A DNA stretch of 64,000 nucleotides, taken from assembly GCA_951799425.1 (NCBI GenBank), contig OX637399.1, forward strand, positions 15,802,501 to 15,866,500, read 5' to 3'. Shown here one piece after another: positions 56,717 through 64,000 of the stretch. Position numbers and translations under genes: made by a program. Position 1 is the first letter of the stretch. Every line of letters starts with the position of its first letter. Source of the stretch: Ilex aquifolium. Its lineage: Eukaryota; Streptophyta; Magnoliopsida; Aquifoliales; Aquifoliaceae. The notes under the pieces are model-generated. The model saw only the letters and a program-made list of their open reading frames with translations. It searched no databases and was not told the DNA's origin.

Positions 56717-58349
56717 TGATGAGCATAGAATATTGCACGTCATTTATCTTTTTGCACCTATTTTATACTTGCTTTTTGGAGAAAATGGAGGAAATTGCGT
56801 TTAATCTAACAATTAATGAAGTTTTTGTGTGATTATAGGTAAAGAGTATGAAATGGCATGTGTTAAGCTTTCATTAAGTGCTTAAAGGCAATGGAGAAAA
56901 ATGGGAAGCTTAACGGGCTAGGGATATCAAGAAATCAAGAAAAAGCCAAAATTGGTAAAAACTACCGGTAGATGTTCATCAAAACCTACCGGTAGGTATA
57001 GTGCACTGGAATTCTTCTACTACTGCCCCTGCCAAAACCTACTGGTAGGTTTTTCCTACTGGAAAAAACCTATTGCTAGGTTTTGTCATCGTTCTACCGG
57101 TAGGTTTTGCCCAGAAACCTACAATCTCAACTTCAACTACTTCGTGGGCCCACCTCTACTTCTCCCACACATGCCCTGACACATTCTACATACAAGCATG
57201 CTTCCTTACACCTAAAATCTGACTTTGGAAGAAAGAGCATAGAAGAGGAAGAGAGAGAAAGAGGATGGCATGGGGGGTTACAGGCATGGCCTATCCTTGC
57301 TTGTGAAAGTGTCCAATCTCTTCCCAATGATGGTACGTTTGCTCTCATAGACTATGGAGGGGGCATGGATGAAAAATGAAGGAATCTCTACACCATTATA
57401 CAACTACACACATAGCTTTAGAGAGAGAAGCTCAAGGAAGAATATGAAGTTCTAGAGAGAGAAAGTTATGTTTTTGCATTTTCTTCTCCATTTCAGTTGT
57501 AGTAAGCTTTAAATCACTTGTTATCTTTCCCTCAAGTTTAGCTACATATTCTTATATTCATCATGTCTACATTTGGGTTTTTCCTTCCAAGCTTTACTTT
57601 TGGGTATGAAATGAACTTGTCTTTGTAGTTTAACTTCTTTTTGCATTAATACAAGTTTTAATCTTTATTTCTTCACCATGTTTGTTTACATTATGTATGT
57701 GTTTGTTTTGACTATGGGTAGCTAAGCTTTTAGTTGGTTAATCCAAGGGAGACTTCCTCTTGGGTATGCTAAAGTAACTCTCCTCCATTCTTCCTAGCAA
57801 TGTAAAGTGTTTGGTTTGACTAGGTTGAGTGCGGACGTGGTTGTGAGCTCTTGATACACCGTAAACTTGTCACGGGGTATGCTTGAGCCTACATCTCCAC
57901 ATTAGTCCCTCACTTCATACGAATCAATCAAAAACCAAGACAACATTGGTAAAATGTATTGAGTTGATTTGGCATTCCCATTGGAATGGTCTCTTCGGAT
58001 TAGCCAACCTTGTTTTCTTGCATATCATCAAAAAATCCATTCACCAAAACACAAAACTCACAAGATTTTACATTTTTCATTTCTTTACAAAAATACCTTC
58101 ACCACAATTCGACCTTCCTTCCCTGAGGAGACGACCTTGGAATACTCAATTTCAAGTAAAACACGACATTGCATGTCTCTGTACGCTTGGGGAGCACTTT
58201 TGCACACACACACACACATTTTCATCCACACACACATTTTCCCCATTTATAGCATCGAACTCGAGGGAGTGTGACACTTACCTACTCACATAAGCCATAT
58301 ACACATTTGAAGGTTTGTGTTCGGAGATTAGGGTGAATGCAATCAAGCA
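56717..58349 (+). repeat. Family 3 3' LTR of the host element
   Basis: TGATGAGCATAGAATATTGC to AATCAAGCA, 1,633 bp. It has ACCGGT/ACTGGT palindromes at 56960..57110, the CCCTGAGGAGACGACC motif near 58118..58135, and an end (GGAGATTAGGGTGAATGC) close to that of 6915..8628. It marks the right edge of the host element; beyond it lies Family 4 pol sequence. Confidence 0.92.
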
Positions 58350-58529
58350 GACAGGGATTTTTGTGGAGACATGCAAGACTGGTTATGTATCTAAGACAAT
58401 GAAATCTACTAGAAAATAGAACTTATCAACTTGAACAAGTACATCATCCACAATTCCATGTGAAATTTTCACCGAACGGTTCGCCAGCTATAATTTGACA
58501 TTGGTGGGTTTTAACTCACCCAACCCTAA

Positions 58530-58847
58530 CTACTCATAGAATGAATATGGAAGCAAATTGACACTGGCTCCAAGATCAAGCAGGGTTTGCTCAATCCAGA
58601 TGTTTCCATTTATGCATGAAACTATAGGACTCCCAGGATCTTTGTACTTGAGAGGGGCTTTGTGCTGAATAATAGCACTAGCCTGTTCAGTCAAAAATGC
58701 TCTTTTCTGTACATTAATCCTTCTTTTTACTGTGCAAAGTTCTTTTAAAAACATGGCATAGGATGTGACTTGCTTGATTGCATCCAACAGGGGGATGTTA
58801 ATCTTTACTTGTTTAAACAACTCAAGGATTTCAGCATGATTGTTCAA
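58530..58847 (-). pseudogene. Family 4 aspartic protease region
   Basis: The translation ends with WIEQTLLDLGASVNLLPYSF, the hallmark protease sequence of Athila-group gag-pol. It is preceded by a segment (ILELFKQVKINIPLLDAIKQ, YAMFLKELCT) that is also standard in these elements. Confidence 0.85.
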
Positions 58848-58916
58848 TGATTGAGGCTTCTTAACTCTTTGAGGAAAAGGTAACAGAACAGGACTTGAAT
58901 GTTCTTTTTCATTTGG

Positions 58917-59168
58917 CTATTCTGGTTCCTTTTCAATCACAGGTTCAGGATCAATTAGTTCATTTACAGGGATCGATTCAGTTATTGGTTCAAGAGTTTT
59001 AGCTTTAATGGTCTTGTCAATCACTTTACCACTTCTTAGTGTGGTAATTGCTTGGACTTGACTCAAAGAAGGTTCGGAAGAAACAACATTAGCCTGGTTT
59101 TGACATTGTGGAGGTTTAGGTTGAGATGGGAATTTTTCCTTCTCTGTTGTGCTCAAATACTGGGTCAA
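58917..59168 (-). pseudogene. Family 4 gag C-terminal segment with LRSGK
   Basis: Contains QVQAITTLRSGKVIDK followed by an acidic Pro/Glu-rich stretch. LRSGK is an Athila/TAT marker between gag and protease. Confidence 0.8.
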
Positions 59169-59599
59169 TTTGGCTAAATGACTCTTGATATCCTCAATAT
59201 TCTGTGAAGTTTGAGCTTTGAAATCTTTAAATGCATGGTGGTCTGAGTATTGAAACTCATTTGACTCTGAATGAACTTGTTCATCGTGTCTTCTAAATTC
59301 CTCTTATGTGGGGGTTGATAAGGCTACTAAGTGTGTGGTTGTGGTGAAGGTGCACTTGGTGGCTGGGTCACAAGGCTGTGTGTTTTTCCAATTGAAATTT
59401 GGGTGATTCCTTCATCCTGGATTATAAGTTTCAGAATAAGGATTGGAATAAGGCATATTAAAATTTGAAATGGCATTGGTTTGTTCCATCAAGACTTCTT
59501 TGAATGCTGAATGGTGGGACATTCTCCCGTGGGATGTCCTGACAATGCACAGATTCCACATGACTGCTCAGTGGGAGACACAATAGAAACTTCCTTGGT

Positions 59600-60190
59600 T
59601 TTTTTCATGTCTAGGGCTTCAAGCTTTCAGGACACGGTAGCCATTCTGGCCCTTAGGTCATCATCTTCTTTTAACACATATTTCCCTCATTGGGATGAAG
59701 ATGGCTTGGTTTCAACAACATTTGGTGAGGCTGAGTCCGACATTCAGAAACTCTCAGAAATGGTGTCAAAAAACTTGAATGCCTCATTGGGGCTCTTATC
59801 CATGAATTCCCCCTGGGCTATCATTTCAACAAATTGACGCAGTGTGGTTGAGAGGGCATCATAGAAGAAACCAACTAACATCCAACTTTGAAATGCATGA
59901 TGTGGGCAAGCTTAGAAAAGATCCTTAAATCTCTCCCAACATTGATAAAAAGTTTCTCCTTCTTTTACAGAAAAATTCATGATTTGACGTCTCAATGCAT
60001 TAGTGCGGTGCAGAGGAAAAACTTTTTAAAAATTTCGGTTTGCAAAATTTGCCAACTTGGAATAGATTGAGCTTTTAAAAAATTTAGCCATTGTTTAGCC
60101 TTATCCTTCAAAGAGAAAGGAAAAAGTTTCAACCGGGCCATCTCAAATTATCTTGCAAAGCACCACATAATTCCTCAAATTCTTTCATAC
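59600..60190 (-). pseudogene. Family 4 gag capsid region
   Basis: In minus-strand translation the phrases NFSVKEGETFYQCWERFKDL, ACPHHAFQSWMLVGFFYD and MDKSPNEAFKFFD are recognisable plant Ty3/gypsy gag sequence. Degraded. Confidence 0.75.
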
Positions 60191-60570
60191 GCAAATACGG
60201 GTTTTTAGACTCCAAACCATGAAACTGTAGTAAAATCTATATTGTCCCTGCCTTTATATTGAAATTTGGAAAATTAGTGGGAAAAGCAAAACATGACGGG
60301 ACACTAGTGTGTGTGGGGCGCAAGTATTCTCTTAAAGGTCAGACATTCTGAACTACTTCTTGTTCCCTTTGATTAATATTAGCCATGTTTAACTTGAAAG
60401 AGTCTAATGATGCTTGTGACGATGAGGATGACGAAGATGAAGGACTAGACTAATTTACAGATCCTACTGATGACCTAACATACATAAACAATGAAGATAT
60501 GACAAATAATGTATACACATATAAAACAAACTAGACAACTTCCCTATTTGTTTTGAAATCACCGCAACTC

Positions 60571-60587
60571 CGGGGCAACGAAATCAA
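60571..60587 (-). other. Possible primer-binding site, decayed
   Basis: The minus strand reads TTGATTTCGTTGCCCCG, which can be aligned to TGGCGCCGTTGCCGGGGA of Athila elements. Position at the inner LTR edge supports it, but sequence alone would not. Confidence 0.5.
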
Positions 60588-60776
60588 AAAGCTTGATCTG
60601 ACCAGATTTATGTCATACACCCAATTATAATGGTCAAATTGTAATATTTATCGGTTGAGTCCGAGGTCGAACCCATAGGGAGCTAACTGTCAGGATTCAA
60701 AATAGAAATGGTAAAATTGTCGTAGATGTAATGTACAATGGAATAGCTTGTGGTGTGAGCTTAGAACTATCAAATA

Positions 60777-60882
60777 TTTTTATTTTATTTTATTTTTTGG
60801 GAGGGGGGGATTTGAACCATTGACCTCATGAAGGCAATGCCTTCATAAGGTAACGAGTACCATTGGACCAAATGCCCGTTGG
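60777..60882 (-). mobile_element. tRNA-derived SINE, 106 bp
   Basis: On the minus strand it starts CCAACGGGCATTTGG. It has a pol III box A, TGGTCCAATGG (60860..60870), and box B, GGTTCAAATCC (60808..60818), about 41 bases apart, and ends in an AAATA-repeat tail. A perfect 16-bp direct repeat, TTAGAACTATCAAATA, flanks it (60761..60776 and 60883..60898), the signature of LINE-machinery insertion. Between the boxes lies the palindrome ATGAAGGCAATGCCTTCAT. I cannot name the family. Confidence 0.9.
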
Positions 60883-61297
60883 TTAGAACTATCAAATAAA
60901 TACTTAACTAAAACTTTGAAAGACAATGATAAAAGGTACTCTTCAGTTTGGGGATCCAACATGCCTTATACTGTTTGTTTATGAAAATGTCACCTTACAA
61001 CAAGTAACTCCTATTTTACTGAAAAATTAATTGGTAGGTCTGATGTATATTGAATCATAACACAACAACTGATTAGGTTAGCCAGAAGGTCTATGTACCA
61101 TGAATCAATCAAATAACCCTAGTAAACCAGAAGGTGAACCATTTAAAAGGTTTACTCTAGTTATTTAATTGGCAGGTTGATGATTCAATGAAGACGGAGT
61201 TCCAGATTATGCATTGAATCAAAATCATTGGCTATAACAAGATTTAACCCGTCTATAACCAATCTCCCGACTATTACATAAAGCCCAACTACTTGCG

Positions 61298-62959
61298 TGA
61301 TTCATTTTCCCTAATCTCCAAACACGAACCCGGATTGTGTGTATATGGTTTATACGAGTTGGTGAGTGTAACTCTCCCTCGGGTTCCATGCAAGAAATGG
61401 AGAAAATCGTGAGTGTGAACAAAAACATGTGTGTGTGCAGAAGTGCTCCCCAAGCGTAGAGAGACTTGCAATGTTGTGTTTTACTTGGAATGAGTATTCC
61501 AAGGTCGTCTCCTTAGGGAAGGACAGTTTGAATGTTTTTGAAAGTGATTTGTGAAAAGGAAAAATGAAAAATATTGTGATTTGAAGTTTGGTGAGTTGTG
61601 TTTTGATAAAAATGCAAGAGAGCAAGGTTTGCTAATCCAAGAGCTCATTTCAATGGGAATGCCAAATCGACTCAATTCATTCAACCAATGGTGTCTCGGT
61701 GTTTGATTGATTCATTGGAAGTGAGGGACTAATGTGGTTGTGTTGGACAAAAGCATACCCCATGACAAGTCTATGGTGTATCAAGATCCCACAACCACGT
61801 CCGCACTCAACCTAGTCAAACCAAACACTTTACACTGCGAGGAAGAATGAAATAGTGTCGATTTCACATACCCAAGAGGAAATTCCCCTGGGATTAGCCC
61901 ACTAAAAGTTTAGCTACTCATAGTAAAGGGAAGAAAAAACATAATGTAAAGAAACATGGCAGTGAAATGAAACATGATTCTTGTATTGATGCAAGAAAAT
62001 ATTTAAACTGCAAGAGCAAAGTTATTCATACCCAAAATACAAAGCTTAAAGATAAAATACCTAAATGTAGAAATGTAAATACAAGAACACTTAGCTAAAC
62101 TTGATTACAACTTGAATAAAAGAGTTTAAAGTGAAAGAGGGAAAGATTATAAGTAAAATAAAGCTTACTACAATGAAAATGGTGAAGGAAATGTAAAAAC
62201 CCAACTTTTTCTCTCTAAAACTTCATCTTCTACCTTGGAACTTCTCCCTCTAAAAGCATGTAAAATCTAAATAATGGTGTAAGACTCTCCAATTTTCATC
62301 CATCCTCTCTCCCTTAGCATGTGTGAACTGAATTGGAATGATTGGAGAGAGGTTGGACACTTGAACAAGCAAAATCAGTCCAAGCATGCTCCTTCCATGC
62401 TTTCTCAACCACTCATCTTCTCTCTCTTGCTCCTCCCCTCTCTCTTACTTCAAATATGACTTTAGGGGTTAGGAGATCATCATGGGGTGTCAAACATTTC
62501 AGGGTATGGTTTGGAGAACAAGAGTTGGGCCCCCGAAGTAAGTGGAGTCCTGTGAACAGGTGCCTGGCAGATCTGTGCCAAACCTACCGGTAGAATGTAG
62601 AAAACCTACCGGTAGATTTTTTTCAGTAATATTTTCTACCGGTAGATTTTTGCATGGAAGAGGTAGAAGATTTCCAGTAGCATTTTCTACCAGTAGGTCT
62701 TGGTTGCCTTATACTAGTAGGTTTTGTCCTACTTTGGGATTTCCTTGGTTTCTTGAGATCCCGAGCCATCCGTTAAGCGGTCCCTTCTTCTCCATTGACT
62801 TTGAGCACTTGATGGGATGCTTTATATACGACCTTACATGCTCTTTACCTACAATCACACAAATCTCCATTAATTGTGAATTTAAAACTATTTCCCCCAA
62901 TTTTCATCACAAAACAAGTAATATGGGGATCCATGATGTGAAATATTCTATACTCATCA
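61298..62959 (-). mobile_element. Family 3 solo LTR inside the Family 4 LTR
   Basis: In element sense TGATGAGTATAGAATATT (62959) to AAATGAATCA (61298), 1,662 bp and close to the host element's 3' LTR. It has CCTACCGGTAGG palindromes at 62580..62710 and the hairpin CTTGGAAT...ATTCCAAG near 61483..61502. Flanks are TTGCG and CTACG, only partly alike, so the target duplication is decayed or the element is old. Confidence 0.82.
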
Positions 62960-63335
62960 CTACGTACATCACTGTATCATGCGTGAAGTGCGTAATAATT
63001 ATAGATAGTATGGTATATAACCTTAAGCTCTGCTCAGTGTTCATAACCATGAGCATATTATAAATATAACCATCCATCAATTAAGGGAGGTATAAACATT
63101 GATGCATAAATAAAACATCGGCATTTCCATAATGTAAACAATATTACACATGCATTCACCCTTCACCAAAGAGTATAAATGGACTACTCACGCCTCACTG
63201 CGATAGACGAGAAAAAGGAGTGAGATAATCCCAGTACAATTGAAAAAAAAATGCAACACGTCCTTCCCCGAGAAATAGCTAAAATACTGCCACTCTTATT
63301 ACCAGCTAGGGCACCAAAGTGGGAGAGGTTCAACC

Positions 63336-64000
63336 TGACTTGATCCAAAATATGTACACCCAAGTGCAGGCGGTCAAGCTGTAGTAATAATATGGTTTAA
63401 GTCCAGAGTCGAATCCACAGGGAACTATTGCTGGTGTTTCGAGGTAAGCAGTGGTGGAGACCAAATGATTGTAACCCTTGAGATTTGAATTTGTGTGGTG
63501 TATGGGATTTCCTAGATAGAATATAGGATTCTTTCCAAGAGAGTTTTCTAGACAAAATATAAGATAAGCTCAAATGTAAAAGGTTACTATTTAGCTCGAG
63601 GATCTGGACAAGTAGTTAATCATCCGGTTTATTATACTTGTGCTTGATAACTCAATTAACCCCTGTGTCAACAGCAAGTTAATCAGAAGATAAAGGTGGA
63701 TTGTGAGAATTAAGAGCATGATTCCGATGTCTTTCTAGAAGTTTACAAAAATTGTCTGTGCCGAGACTCAACCCGTCTACAAACAAGCAAGTGTTTCTAC
63801 AAGGCATCTAACCATGACATTAATATCCCATTTTCATTCTTTAATTGAAGCACAATAATGGTGAAGATTGAAGGATAGTCATGAAGATCTAGCATGGGTA
63901 CTTGCCTTGAACCGATGAGTCTTTCTATGCAAGAGTTATCTATGTTATAGAAAGTACTCAAGGTTATACAAAGTACATTAGCTTTGCTAGATGCAGTCAA
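63336..64000 (-). mobile_element. Family 4 LTR, running off the right edge
   Basis: Starts TGACTTGATCCAAAATATG and matches the first 660 bases of the solo LTRs at 41712 and 52078, including GAGTCGAATCCACAGGGAAC at 63405..63424. Whether it is a solo LTR or part of a longer element cannot be told. Confidence 0.88.

Larger units (their letters stand above)
58350..60593 (-). mobile_element. Family 4 (Athila-like) internal region: gag and protease
   Basis: Minus-strand internal region starting at a primer-like site (60571..60587) and running through gag to the protease, where the host Family 3 element interrupts it. The rest of pol would be on the far side of that insertion, outside the window. 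The frame is decayed with many breaks. Athila identity rests on the LRSGK segment and the LDLGASVNLLPYS protease motif. Confidence 0.85.
60594..63335 (-). repeat. Family 4 LTR, interrupted and incomplete
   Basis: Plus reading starts TGATCTGACCAG and follows the Family 4 pattern (GAGTCCGAGGTCGAACCCATAG near 60656..60680, compare 63398..63422), clearly diverged from the others. Contains a SINE and a Family 3 solo LTR, and stops where another Family 4 LTR begins at 63336. It is the oldest layer in the window judged by divergence. Confidence 0.75.

Noticed and set aside
1-64000. Host protein-coding genes, rRNA or tRNA genes
   Set aside because: I looked on both strands; all sizeable frames fall within assigned elements, and the only tRNA-like promoter is the SINE at 60777..60882.

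Overview
This window is repeat-rich plant nuclear DNA, almost certainly from a flowering plant. Every large coding block I can identify belongs to an LTR retrotransposon or its remains: Tekay/Del-like chromovirus gag-pol, Athila/TAT-type gag, protease and integrase pieces, and initiator-Met-tRNA and Asp-tRNA type primer sites. A tRNA-derived SINE and a hAT element carrying a PPR gene fragment also point to a plant. I found no intact host gene, no rRNA or tRNA gene and no CRISPR array. The species cannot be told from what is here.

The window reads as one deep nest, and 5-bp target-site duplications (TSDs) fix most of the order. I use four labels. Family 1 is Tekay-like, with LTR ends TGTGACACC...TTTACA/TTTCACA and an iMet primer site. 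Family 2 is a compact gag-only relative with LTR ends TGTAACACC...GCGTTACA and the same primer site. Family 3 is Athila/TAT-like, with LTRs starting TGATGAGC and an Asp-type primer site. Family 4 is Athila-like, with LTRs starting TGATTAG and ending AAGTCA.

Outermost, a Family 4 element on the minus strand (58350..63335) was entered by a Family 3 element on the plus strand. That host element is now spread from the left part of the window to 58349, as segments at 8629..9154, 40749..41711, 50524..52077 and 55714..58349. It was in turn hit by: a minus-strand Family 3 element (6564..8628), itself interrupted by a Family 1 element (1..6563); a Family 2 insertion that became an array (9155..40743, TSD GAATG); and two Family 4 solo LTRs (41712..50523, TSD GAGAG; 52078..55713, TSD AGGAC). 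These solo LTRs hold further solo LTRs of Families 1, 2 and 3 and a hAT transposon.

The central 31.6 kb is the most remarkable part. It has five Family 2 LTRs alternating with four gag-bearing bodies, all inside a single GAATG duplication. One body took a complete compact Family 3 element (19652..26548, TSD GTAAC), and the loaded unit was then copied in tandem almost without change (offset 11,440 bp). This points to post-insertion growth by unequal recombination between LTRs.

A second theme is that LTRs of all four families carry clusters of short CG-core palindromes (ACCGGT, TTCCGGAA or GTTCGAAC based). In Families 2 and 4 these lie just upstream of a TATA box. Families 3 and 4 also share a conserved leader motif next to the primer site; in Family 3 it adjoins a predicted hairpin.
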